64,000 bases of DNA from positions 9,937,824-10,001,823 of the forward strand of contig SSBO01000001.1 of NCBI GenBank assembly GCA_005281725.1. Reading direction: 5' to 3'. The first letter of the stretch is position 1. Each line of letters begins with the position of its first letter. The stretch is from Wuchereria bancrofti (Eukaryota; Nematoda; Chromadorea; Rhabditida; Onchocercidae). The translations under genes and the position numbers were made by a program. The notes beneath the pieces were generated by a model. That model saw nothing but the letters and a program-made list of their open reading frames with translations. It was not told the DNA's origin and searched no databases. Shown piece by piece: positions 11,901 through 23,395 of this stretch.

Positions 11901-14900
11901 CTAGCCACTGCAAGAAAACTGGTGACGATTCCCCACTGACGCTACTACGCGTACCCGTGCGATCAGCAAACTTGTGTCCGAAACCAATCCAGTCACGGCG
12001 AATCAAAACTTTAAACCCCTGAAGCGTTAGATCACAAATAAAAAAGAAAATCCGATGTAACTCGAAAATTTATTTGTACTTGATATTCTTACCTCGAAAG
12101 TCCTATAGTATGGATCAGCAATTATCTTCGTAAGTGTAACAATTTGCGTTGTCCGATCCCAACCATCTGTGCAATGAACCAGAACCGATCGCCCTGTAAA
12201 AAAATCGTTTTGATCTGCATTTCTCAAATTTAAATTCATATGAAGTTGAGAAATCCGTACACTTTAATGTTTACCTCTATTTGAATTACTACAACACATA
12301 AAATACATTTTCATTTGTTTCACACTTACAAAAATGTTAAGATATTATTAGAATTACTATGACAAAACTTTGTTGCATCAAAATAATTAAAAATTTATGG
12401 AATTTTTTAGAAGAAAATTAACCGTCATCGACGAGTGCCTTTACACATTTCTGTGCAGTATCAATGAGACTTGTAAGATATTGCAGCCAAAAAGTGGACT
12501 GAATTGATTGAAGAATAGTATTGTGATCCTGAGGACCAGCGAGGACAGCTCTCAGCTTATGAAAGCTACTACGGATTTCATGGATATTTGCTAATCCACA
12601 AAAGATGACTTCCGTTTGCTGATAATACTCTAAAAGCAATATGTTTTTAGGTAATGACTTCACCCATTGAAAAATAATGTTTAATAATGTTAAACCTCTC
12701 ATCAAATTAAAAATTTGCCAAACATCAAACAAACCTTCTGACTCGGCTCCACCACCTTTCACCACTCGATTTGCAAGGGCTGCAGTATATGAACGACAAT
12801 CCACTATTAACAACTTCCGAGACGATGGCCCTGCAACTGTTTTCGCAAACCGATAACACAGGTTTCAATATTTGGATAACTAGAAAACTATGATATAAAT
12901 ACTAACCAACCCATATTTTAGCAACAAACTTACTTCCATTAACAGCTTTCCTAGCACATTCCAACAACTTTTCATCCAACGGGAATCGATAGTTGAAAAT
13001 ACCACAACATGGTTGACTGCTGCGTAATAAAACGGATTCATTTCTGGCGTAACACCATACTGCAGCTGGAAATCGAGCATTATTTCGAGCAGCACACGCT
13101 CGACGCAATTCATCATCCGTTATATCCTTTGGAACTATGACGGATTTTGGGTATGTTGCACACAATCTGAAAAAATCTAACTAATTTGAATGGGAAAATC
13201 TTTGCATTGAAAAATTGCTTCCATATCTTTGGACAGTATCAGTATGCAAGGATAGCTTCGATGAATGAAATCCAAATTCTAATTAGTAGTAAATGGGGAA
13301 AGATATAAAAGGCTCCTAAAGAGGAACGAAAACATACGAATAATCACTATTGGCTTCTGAAACTCGCCAAGACTGAGGATTGTAGTTGAGCCGCAGAAAT
13401 TCGTTCTGTGCTGGACATTCAGAATCAGCCGTTTCACTGTGAAATCTAAGCCAGCCAGGAAGTTCAGCCTAAAATAGATGATGAAATGTTTGCAAAAAAA
13501 AAAATTGAATGGAGTCAATGGGCAAAAAGTTACCTAAAATAACGTCAAGTTTGATGAAAAACACCGCGACGTCAACTAGAACTTTTGTTCTTTAGTTTTA
13601 AGTATCCATTATTTGTCACTCTCTTAGAAGCTACTCTTCAGCTCTGCGTTAATTTGTTAGCAAAATAATTATTTTATTTGAAACTCTGAAAAGACACCTT
13701 CGCAGCTCTGGCAAACTGCCACGCAAAAACATCGTTCGTAGCAATATTATAAGTCGCTTTTTGCAACCTTTTATGCAGTTCAACTTGCACCTCGCTTGCG
13801 CATCTCAACCTTAAAAAGCAAAAGTTATTATCAGAGCTTAAGTCGATTGCATTTTGTAAAATTTTATATTGCATCTCACAATAGCTATTGTGCAATGCAT
13901 ACCTCTAAGAAGTAAACACAAAATCATAAGTAAAATGAAGCCGCACAGCAGTGCTACTTTCTCCTCGATCAAGATGCTTATCCCATTTACATGAAGTTAC
14001 ACACCCACTGAAAGTCTTCACTCTCCAAGAATGTCTTATCTTTTAACTAATTTCAGTCAATAATACCTGCATATTCGGCCAAATTTGCATGTAATCTGTA
14101 TTCCATACGGATCGCCAGACCAAAATTCAACCGTATCAACACTCAAAAGTGGAATAATTGCCAAAGCATTTTTCACGCGATCCAATATCACAATTCGATA
14201 ATTTGTTATGTAAACAGTACCAGAACCTGTATCCATAGTTGATTCCAGTGATTCACCCGGAATAGCACATACAGGGAGTGCTTCTGACATTTTAGCCTAA
14301 ACATTTAATGGTTTTATCAGATATAATAAAATCTGCAAAATGTGCACAATTTCATACTTCAGATAATTTTACTAAGCTATAAATGGTAAATTTTTAAATT
14401 CATAAATATTTATTACTAAAACTAATCAGATAAAGATATAAGGATAGAAGTAAAGTTTCACTTACAGCACTAACTGGAAATAATTGTTTCACCCCTAAAA
14501 CCCTAACTATCGCGGACAAAAACATTTCAATCAACATTTTCTTGCGACACTCTTCCTATTGTGGCACTCGTCCTACTGACAGTAAAATGCAAAAACAAGA
14601 AGTAGGTAAATGAGACATGGCGGGTAATGTACTGTTCCCGCACGACTGATCCACCTTATAGAAAACCAACAAAAGTAAGATAAGGAAAAGGAGATATCAA
14701 TGGAAGAAAAAAAAAAAAAGAAAACAAATATTCACTTGTAATTACTACCCATTATAATATGATTAAGTATGAAAAAAAGAAAAAATGTTTAACACCTTCT
14801 CACAACGACCCTAGTAATCTACAGATTCGTTTTAGCTATGTTATAATGTTAAACATTAAAAAAAAAAATACTGATGAAAAAATCACTACTGTATATTTAT

Positions 14901-15200
14901 GTAGCAACATTTTATAGATCTTATCATTTTTAACAAAACAAACTGTTTAGAATCAAAAGAATAATATGACAAAGTGTAAAAAAAAAAAAAACTCACATGT
15001 TGAGAAAAGATTGTTGCAGCTGATGGGCCATCATTATCCTCTATACTTTGAGAGTAATGCGACATATCCAGGAAATATGGAGGATCTTCAACAGATTCGA
15101 GTGTATCGTTATCAATTACACCGCACGGAACAAAACCGTCTTCACCACGTTGTGCTCCAGCAGGTACTCGAATAGGGATTGCCTCGGATGTTGCTGGCAT
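8955..15200 (-). CDS. mtm-3: Myotubularin-related phosphoinositide phosphatase, MTMR3/MTMR4 type, complete
   Basis: Fifteen exons: 14997-15200, 14067-14296, 13698-13809, 13338-13468, 12907-13166, 12423-12836, 12093-12193, 11839-12018, 11355-11621, 10994-11130, 10667-10805, 10428-10508, 9654-9761, 9358-9587, 8955-9204. Sum 2844 bases, 947 residues. Domains: PH-GRAM (about 70-180); myotubularin phosphatase with the active-site loop HCTDGWDRT (C458, R464), so catalytically intact; a Ser-rich linker; a charged coiled-coil stretch (exons 12-13); and a C-terminal FYVE zinc finger with WLMD (838-841), RRHHCR (860-865) and RVCNKC. The family removes the 3-phosphate from PI3P and PI(3,5)P2 on endosomal and autophagic membranes. 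The FYVE domain at the C-terminus and the GRAM start place it with MTMR3/4. The ATG at 15200 is the first in frame after a stop 30 bases upstream; an acceptor-like cag near 15286 may mark trans-splicing or a 5' UTR exon. Confidence 0.93.
11213..11234. repeat. (AT)n microsatellite
   Basis: About eleven AT dinucleotides in the intron between mtm-3 exons 9 and 10. Confidence 0.9.
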
Positions 15201-16020
15201 ACTACTCCAGCTTTCTGGATGCTTAATCTACTACTAGCACTATTACTACCGCTGCTATTATCACTAAGCGATATCACTCTGTTTACAGGTATAAATTTCT
15301 CGTCCAATAGTTCAAAGATATAACAGGTAACGAAGAATTGCAAGGTAAAAGCTATTGACCAGCCACACAGCAATAATCGTCGAAATGCGATGACAAATAT
15401 TCACTTTCCGTTAGGTACCACAAAACTGGAATTTGTGAAGAGAAAGAAATGCTTTTTTTTTTTTTTCGTCCGAACTATTACAGAAAATGCTTTCGGAGTG
15501 ATGGAAAGTGTACGACAACGTTTTTTATTCTTGCTTTTTTTTTGTTCGAATATCGTCAAACCAGATCCACGTAAAATTGTCTAAAACGAAAAACATTCAA
15601 AAAAACTTTTCAACATCTGATTAAAGACGACACGATTATATGCGTTGCAAAAAAAAAAAAAAAAGAGAAAGAGAAAAAATCAAACGAGGTTAGTCAAAGA
15701 AGGATTTTTAAAAGCTGAAAAGTTAGTCATCATTAAGATTTCTCTGCATTATCGATTTTTTTCTTTCACCATCCAGTACAATATATTTAATATTAACATC
15801 GTAACATTCGATTAGTAAGCAAAATTTTCTCTAATACTCAATCGAGAATTTACTACTTTTGCATTTTTACAATCAGTTGTTTTCGGCTGTGTATTTAAGA
15901 TCAATTTCAGCGGACCTTCTTAATATAACTCTAGAATTGTGTGCGAAGGCCCGTTGATACAACTCTTCCAATTCTAGAAACGCCTCTAACTCTAAGAGTT
16001 AACTCTAAAAATTAAGTATT

Positions 16021-16066
16021 AAATTAACTCTAAGAATTACAACTTCATAATTCTTAGAATTAATTT
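16021..16066. repeat. Short inverted repeat (19-bp arms, 8-base loop)
   Basis: aaattaactctaagaatta at 16021-16039 pairs with taattcttagaattaattt at 16048-16066 with one non-canonical pair. Further partial copies of the motif ctaagaatta/aactctaag lie on both sides (15980-16140). Confidence 0.8.
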
Positions 16067-16725
16067 AACTCTGTGGTAAATTCTAAGAAAACCTGGCAGA
16101 TTTTATCTGCTAAGTTACTTAAGAATTATGTATTTAACTTAATTCCTCTTGCACAGCCAACTAAATCGGTCAAAAAGTCTTCTATCTCTTGATATCCTTG
16201 GAATTTAACACAAGAGATAGATTATATAATGAGCAAACTATAAACAAACCACATTACTTATCAATCAGAAATGACAAACAAAAACATACCAATACCGAGT
16301 AGGGCTGAATAGCAAATGGAATTCTGCCAGTGACGAATGATACATTACCTGCCTTTTTTTGCAATAGCTATTACAAAACACTTTTCTACTCCGTTTGCGG
16401 TGTAGAAAAAGAGGAAAAATTGGGTGGAACGAGAGATTTTGATAAGTAAGGTGGACGAACAGATCAACAACAATGCAACCATTACAAAAGAAAAAAAATT
16501 TACAAACTACGTCAGTGTCACAACAAACAAGTTCTAATCAAAATATCGACCGATCAACTAACTATCGCACTATTAACATAAAGTAATGGTAATACAGAGC
16601 ATACTTCTACCTAATTGTTTATCTGGACTGGAACCAACAAATCCTAATATCAGTTTAGTTGGATTAAAAAATTTGCAATTAAATCATCCATCCGGAAATT
16701 ATTCAACAAAAGTGAGTCATTTCAA

Positions 16726-16775
16726 ACGATACGATACGATACGACACGGCACGACATGACACGACACGACAAAAC
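16726..16775. repeat. Pentanucleotide repeat (ACGAT/ACGAC)n
   Basis: About ten units of acgat grading into acgac, with small changes. Confidence 0.9.
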
Positions 16776-17280
16776 AAAAAGACAGAAACTGCATAATCAA
16801 AAAGGAACAATACAAAGTGATAGATAAGAGTGTTAGATTAGTGCTACTACATCTTGAAAGGAAGTAAATAATTTTCAAGATGAATTGTGAAGATATTGAT
16901 AAAATCGATCTCATAAACTAATAAATACAATCCTATAATGATGCCAATTTCTTCAATCAGTCACATTATAAATGACACAGAAAATCATTTTCTCTATTCA
17001 CACTTCTCCCAAATGAATTATTAAAATGATGAATGATTAACGAAGATGATAAAATGATCAAATAATGAAAAATAGAGCGACATTTTATGATATATTCTCT
17101 TGCTCCTTATCGGTAATCGGCAAGATATATAGCACAACGAAATGATTGTCAAAATAGGGAGACATCTTAATGAAAGTTGTTAAATTCACATCGATTCACA
17201 CTATTCATCGCGGAAGAGCCGAACCACTACCGGGAATGTTATTATCAGCTAAACAGCTGTGGCACACATTCTCACCTACG

Positions 17281-17375
17281 CATACATACATACACACACA
17301 CACACACATATATATTTACATGCATAACACATACGCAGACATACACACACACACACACAGATACATATATACTTA
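17281..17375. repeat. (CA)n/(CATA)n microsatellite
   Basis: Two CA tracts separated by an AT-rich and CATA-rich stretch. This produces apparent Thr-His open frames that are not genes. Confidence 0.9.
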
Positions 17376-17527
17376 CCCACAAATACTTAACCTTATATAT
17401 ATCAAATATAATGATAACAAAATGGTATAATACATCTAATTTAAAGTTTTTTAATTGTATGTTATTCAGAGAGATAAAATAGCGAATATTACACGTAGAC
17501 AGACGTAGAGACAGACAAATGGACTAC

Positions 17528-17550
17528 CATGCATGTATGCATGCATGCAT
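17528..17550. repeat. (GCAT)n tract
   Basis: Short GCAT/ATGC repeat (catgcatgtatgcatgcatg). Confidence 0.85.
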
Positions 17551-17730
17551 CACGTCGCAGACTGCAATGAAATCAAAAATTTCTTTCTTTAGTTCATCAT
17601 TCTTCTCTCCTCTTTTCTAACATACTCTATTTGCATTCTTTCTTTCACATCATTCTTGAACGAACGGACAAACTGAAACGAAACTCATCTCTATTTCAAA
17701 ACGGTCCAAAATATTGCGACTGTCTGGACA

Positions 17731-17777
17731 CACTCTCTCTCTCTCTCCCTCTCTCTCTTTCTGTCTCTCTCTCTTTT
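17731..17777. repeat. (CT)n microsatellite
   Basis: Imperfect CT dinucleotides over about 45 bases. Confidence 0.9.
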
Positions 17778-17936
17778 GTCATCTCATTATTGGTGACACA
17801 GTGCACTTCCATCAACATAAATACCGAACACACTACACAAACTGCATTTCCAGAATTGAATATACCTTGCATTCTTCTGCATTTACACATACCATTACTG
17901 CCAATGTAATAAGTATCTGTTTGTCTGTCTGTCTGT

Positions 17937-17975
17937 GCATATGTATGTGTGTGTGTGTGTGTATGTGTGTATGTG
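17937..17975. repeat. (GT)n microsatellite
   Basis: GT/ATGT dinucleotides. Complementary in kind to the CA tract 650 bases upstream. Confidence 0.9.
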
Positions 17976-18130
17976 GAATGAAAATAGTCAATTGTCTGCT
18001 AAATACTTTCCAATTTGAAATTATCAATAAATACGATGGAATTATTTGGATTCAAAAATTGAGATTAAACTATATAAATAAGTAATACTAATTTATTTAG
18101 CAATGAAATTAATTTGCAATAGAGAAATGT

Positions 18131-18151
18131 ACAGTAGTAGTAGTAGTAGTT
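18131..18151. repeat. (AGT)n trinucleotide repeat
   Basis: Six AGT units in a row. Confidence 0.9.
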
Positions 18152-19130
18152 GAAAGAACAAATGTTTGAAATGAGAAAAAAAAAAAAAACGATAATATCA
18201 AAACTAAATGAATAACAGATGGTAATGAATAACTTTTGTCAGTATTGAATGATTCGAATTAAGCAGTAGCAAAAAATGAATGCAATTAAATTGCTATCAC
18301 ATGATTGATTACAAAAAGAAAAAAAAAATGGATAAAATTAGAGTGCAAGTAAGGAAAGATAGGTATTGTACTATTGATAAAAAGAATTGAATTAAAATCT
18401 TAATCTCTTAGAGAAAAGTCAAATCTAAAATATCTGATGAAAAGTTAATATGTTGAACTGCATCACAACAAATTCGATAGGCTTTTCCGCTTGATTATAA
18501 GCGACAGTGTTGCAAATACACGGCGGTACCGGGGTGTAGCCAGTCACGGTTGTCACCAAGGTCACTTGCACCTGCATTATAATTCTCCCTTTTAATTCTT
18601 TCTCTTTTTCCGCTCCTTCCAACATTCATAAATAACAGAAAGGAGAGATGTAATGACGTCATTTTCGGATATTCCAATGAGTAAATATACAATTTCGATT
18701 TTTAACAATGATCGAATAAAAATAAGCGAAAAAAAAAAATCATCACATAATCGAATTCATAACGTTCATCTAATAGATGATAACGTTCTACTTGCCATCA
18801 TATAATAATTGAATTATTCAACTATACGTGAATGTTTACGAAATATGAAGCATATTGAATGATTATGTCTCACTAATGAATTTGTTTACGATTAATCGAT
18901 AAAGGAAGAAATGTTATTATTACTGACACTTAAAAGCATTCAAATTCTTGACTCAGACGTCACGTGGACTGAATTAACAAATAGAACGGACGCAGAAATG
19001 TGAAGGAGTAAAGATCAAGTGAATAACGTATAAACATATGCTTGGAAAGTGAATAAATGTTGTCGCAGTGAAAGAAGTACGAATGAAATGACCTTACGGG
19101 AAGATATTAGATCACAGTAAATGAGAAAAG

Positions 19131-19183
19131 AAAGAGAGGAGAGAGAGAGAGAGGGAGGGAGAGAGGGGGAAAGAGAGAAAGGT
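19131..19183. repeat. (GA)n microsatellite
   Basis: Purine-only GA/GGA tract. A second similar tract is at about 19526-19562. Confidence 0.9.
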
Positions 19184-22100
19184 ATATACCGTTCGACATA
19201 TGTGAGATTTGCTGCAAAATAGCACAACAACGCTTGTTTTAAACATTTGCGCTGTTGCGTGACACATAAGCCTATCTTTCAGGCGTATATATAATATGTA
19301 CGGACAGACATAGTAAAAAAGTATGTAGCAAAGAGCTAGACATGCGGACGAGTAGACAGACAGACGCACAGATGCACAGAGCAAAAGAGATAATGGAATA
19401 TGAAGAGGAGACATATGAATGATAGATGGTAAAAGTTATTGATGAAGGATTGGATGAAAATGTTTGTGTTACACTGAAAATGAGAGAGTATCAGAAGATG
19501 AGTTAAAAAAAGTGTTCGTTTTATGCAGAGAGAGGGAGAGAGAGAGAAGAGAAAGAGGAAAGAATGATGGAACAAGTTTTTGCAGAGAGTATAAATGTGT
19601 CTGGAAATGAAGAATGTACTTGGCGCTGGTCCAATAAATGAATGAATGAATGGGTTTGACTATAAATGACAATTTTTGGGACGATAGGATGGATGGGTGG
19701 AGAGAATGTAACAATTTCATGTGACATCTAGATGTGACATTCCGGGGATTCCCTTCTATGCGATTTCTGAGCATGGAAATTTTGAAAATTTACTGGAATA
19801 ATTTCTGGTGAAATATCATCGAATTGTTGTTTAGCATTATTAAATTTTGTAATTATTTCATATATCATTTTTTTTTTTTCATTTCCTAAAATACACTTTG
19901 TTACAAATATTTTATACTATGTGTGAAATAATTATTTGCAAATGAAACAATAAATCAAACAAATTTGCTAAAAATAATATTTTCAAAGATTATTGTCATT
20001 TGATAATGAAATGAGGAATACGAAGAAATCCTAGAAAATCGTAACTTTCATTATGGATATTATCGAAAAAAAAAAAAACAAATTATCGCATAAATAATAT
20101 GAATATTATCATATAAAAATTTATTGCATTAGAAAAAAAAATGTGTTATGAATTTCGAAAAAAAATCATAAATCTCAAATTATCAAATTAAAATAATAAT
20201 AAAAAAAGAAGGGAAGAAAAGAAGAAATAATTCCACATGAAAATTAATCATCCAAAAATAAAAATTGTATCTAAAGAAGTATTAAAATTTAAAATTATTA
20301 AATAAGTATTAAAAAATAAGTATTAAAACTTTTTCATTCCTCATTAAATTATTTTCTCATGGGGGGTTTTTTTTTGTTTGTTTGTTTATCTTATTTATCT
20401 TAAATATAACTAATTTTTTTTTTAGTGATTAAAGTACTTGAGGTATTACACTTAAAAAAATACTTTCTATGCTTTAGTCAATCATATCAGATATCTCTTT
20501 TGTATTGTTTTTAATCATATATTTGAGATGAGAGAAGATTATTTGCTATAAATCTTTACTTCTCCGTTTTTTCAACTTTAACAATTATTTCTTACTCTGT
20601 TCTATTTGTCAATAAAAAATTTAACTCAAAGTATTTCATTCTTACACTGTACCACTACTATTATCCATATCAAAATGAATCACACCATAAGTAACGAGTG
20701 AAAAAATCTCTCCTAAAAATGCAAATCAATGTTTATCAAATTTTTGATCCAATGCTTCTTCTCTTAAATTCAAATAAACTTCATTAAAAAAAAAAAAAAA
20801 AAAGTGAGCTTTTTGAGAAATGAAAGAAAAATGATAACATAAGTTAAATTCGAAAAGAAATATTGAAATGAATTGATCATATTTGTTAAAGAAATGATAA
20901 AATTTAATCAGTTAATTATCATTATAATCATTGTCAATTGCATACATGCACAAATATTATCACTATCTTTAAGATTATAACTGATAATCGTTTCAACTTG
21001 CACTACACGTCATTCATTCCATTGAAAATGCATGTCAAATTGTAAAGGATTGCCAATTTCACATTTAATATTTCTATAAATTGTAAAATCGTACTCATAT
21101 CTATTATCAGAATACGTTATCATTCCATCAAATATGTTGCATTTCAGTATTTCCGGACGGATTATACTATTGTAAATGTATTGTTGATATTTGATAGATT
21201 TATGATTGTGTATTTTAAATATATTATCACTTAATCAGCTGTTATTATCAGCTTATATCACTTTATCATGGAAGAAAAGATTCTGTGATAACAACCATGT
21301 AAAATTTTCCAAGCACTAAACAAATCTTAACTGAATAGTTAGTTAGATGAAATTTTGGTCTTCGATAGGTATTTTACCTGTTAATTATTTAGAAATTAAT
21401 GTTATAGCTAGTTTATTCTTAATGATAACTAGTTAAATTTTGAGGTATTCTTGTTGCTATTTATGTTTAAATATAGCTAAATGTGAAAACTTATTATTAT
21501 TATGTATTTTTATTGGGGCATTCTTTTTTTTTTATGTTTTCAGGTTTTTTTTTTAAAGTATAGTCATAAATTGTTTTGTTATAAATGATAGAATTTATGG
21601 TGGAGTTTTTTTATATTGGTACGGAAATATGGAAGATATATATTTATTAGTTTTTTTTTTTTTTTCTTATTATTAATTTGTTTCGTATTAAGTTGTTTAA
21701 TTTTAATTGGTACCATATTTAGCCGTATGATATATTTATTGATTATTGGCGATTTTTTAAAAAATTTAAAATGGGTTATAAGGGATGTACCTCCTTTACC
21801 TGACTAGACAAAGTAGGCTAACCAAGTGCGATAACTCTAATTTCAAATCTGGGCAAATGGAACTTGTTTAGCCCAGGTAATACTATTCATCTAGGCTAAC
21901 CAATTTCTAATTAAACTTGCAATCTGAAAATTTCGCTACACAATGTTTAAATTTTAACTTTAACCTCTTTGACACACTCTAGCCTTAAGATGAACCTTAA
22001 GAGTAAAGAGTAGTGGTTAAATTTATGTATGTTGTGCTTAACCCAAGAAAAGAAAAAAAAAAACCACTGCGCAAATTTTAAATTCGAACGATATACCTAC

Positions 22101-23040
22101 CCATTATTGCTTGCAGTAAATGTAAACAAGAGCTATTATTAGTGAAGTTCCATTCGTTTAAGTCAAGCGGTAATGGTCGTTTCAAACTTCAAATTTAAAA
22201 GTTGCTTGCCACCAGATGAAAATCAATTGTAAATTGAAAGACTACATGTTTAGAATAGATTATTAAAAATGTTCAAAATTTGATGTAAACAAAGACATTT
22301 AGCAAATGAGATGGCGGTAGTATCGAGAATTTGATGTATAGCAGTTAAAGAGTAGTTTAACAAAAATAAAATTAATTACTTAACGTCAATAACAAAACAC
22401 ATTATTAATTATGTGTAATATAAAATATTTGAATCAAAAAATTTTTAATATATTTTTTATGCATCATAATTTATCATGAAATTTTATATTGATAACAAGA
22501 ATAAAAATTTAAATGATACATTCATTTTATTGCTTTTTATACGATAACAATTATGATACATTCAATTATTTCTTTCACATTATCATTTTTATCACTTTTT
22601 TTTCCCTATAATTTATCCTTTTAACATTTTCTTCTCCAAAAACTTTTAGCTATTTTATTATTGTCCTCAAAAAAAAAAAAAAAAAAAAAAAATATGCTAA
22701 ATTTTTAGCTTTTAACTTTTTTTTGTAGAACAATTAACTTTTTATTGATTGTATTCTTTTTCCTTTTTGCTTCGTTGTTCCTTTTTTCTCCTAAAAAAAA
22801 AAAAAAACATTTTATTAACATTTAACATTTCTTGTCCTCTGTGACTTAAGAAAATCAAATTTATTTAGCATCTTTTTTTTTTTTTTTTTTTTGAAATTAG
22901 CAATAACAAAGCTATAAATTGCACCCTGAGAAACATATTATTTGATTAGGAAATTGCATCTGTTTCTTCACATTGTTTTTTCACTTTTCTTTTTTTTTTT
23001 CAAATTTTTTTTTTTTAAAGAAAAAAAAAATAAGATTTTT

Positions 23041-23360
23041 ATGAATTATAAAATTATCGTAATTTCAGATATTAAATATATTTACATTGAAATGCATATG
23101 TTTCATTAAGAAATTTGCATACTAATCTCATTTAACTTTAAAATTTTTTTTTTTTTTTTGCTACACAATTAAAATGATTTACTACCAGAATTTTTTTCTT
23201 TTTTTTTTAATGAAAATATATGAACTGCATAATACAATTAGAAAGTTTACGAAATTGTCATTTTCTCTCTGTTTCACGTGCTTTTACGTAAATATGAACA
23301 ATAATAGCTCTGTAACTATGTAAATATTTTAATATCTCATAAACTTTAAATTGATAATTC
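23041..23360. repeat. Direct repeat copy A (320 bp)
   Basis: Matches 24811-25132 over its whole length with scattered substitutions and short indels. Shared strings include attataaaattatcgtaat, ctacacaattaaaatgattt and aacaataatagctctgta. It lies 36 bases past the stop codon of the orphan gene. Confidence 0.9.
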
Positions 23361-23395
23361 TCATTTCTGAAATGAAAAAAAAAAAAATATAAAAA

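Larger units (their letters stand above)
15201..23395. other. Gene-poor region, 5' flank of mtm-3 to 3' flank of orphan gene
   Basis: No gene was recognised with confidence over 8.2 kb. It contains a perfect-loop hairpin near 16.04 kb, a dense group of microsatellites between 16.7 and 19.6 kb, and a GC-richer island at 18480-18600 that has three coding-like frames. Long T and A runs follow (20.3-23.4 kb), and one copy of a 320-bp direct repeat ends at 23360. Long open frames here that overlap CA, CT or GA tracts are artefacts of the repeats. Confidence 0.5.

Noticed and set aside
13910..14040. Open stretch on the minus strand inside mtm-3 (frame containing [16 protein letters not shown])
   Set aside because: The flanking exons (14067-14296 and 13698-13809) join in phase to give a continuous GRAM domain ([14 protein letters not shown]), so this stretch is intron.
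15116..15373. 85-codon minus-strand frame overlapping mtm-3 exon 1
   Set aside because: It starts with TTG, not ATG, and overlaps exon 1 in another frame. It is more likely 5' UTR sequence.
17170..18085. Several long frames over CA, CT and GT repeats (Thr/His-, Ser/Leu- and Cys/Val-rich)
   Set aside because: The low-complexity composition comes entirely from microsatellites; no splice sites or conserved motifs.
19015..19774. Ser/Leu/Phe-rich minus-strand frames
   Set aside because: Produced by GA tracts read in reverse; overlapping frames are equally open, which real coding sequence would not show.
21616..21807. Hydrophobic plus-strand frame
   Set aside because: Phe/Leu/Ile-rich translation of a T-rich stretch; no start context, no partner exons.
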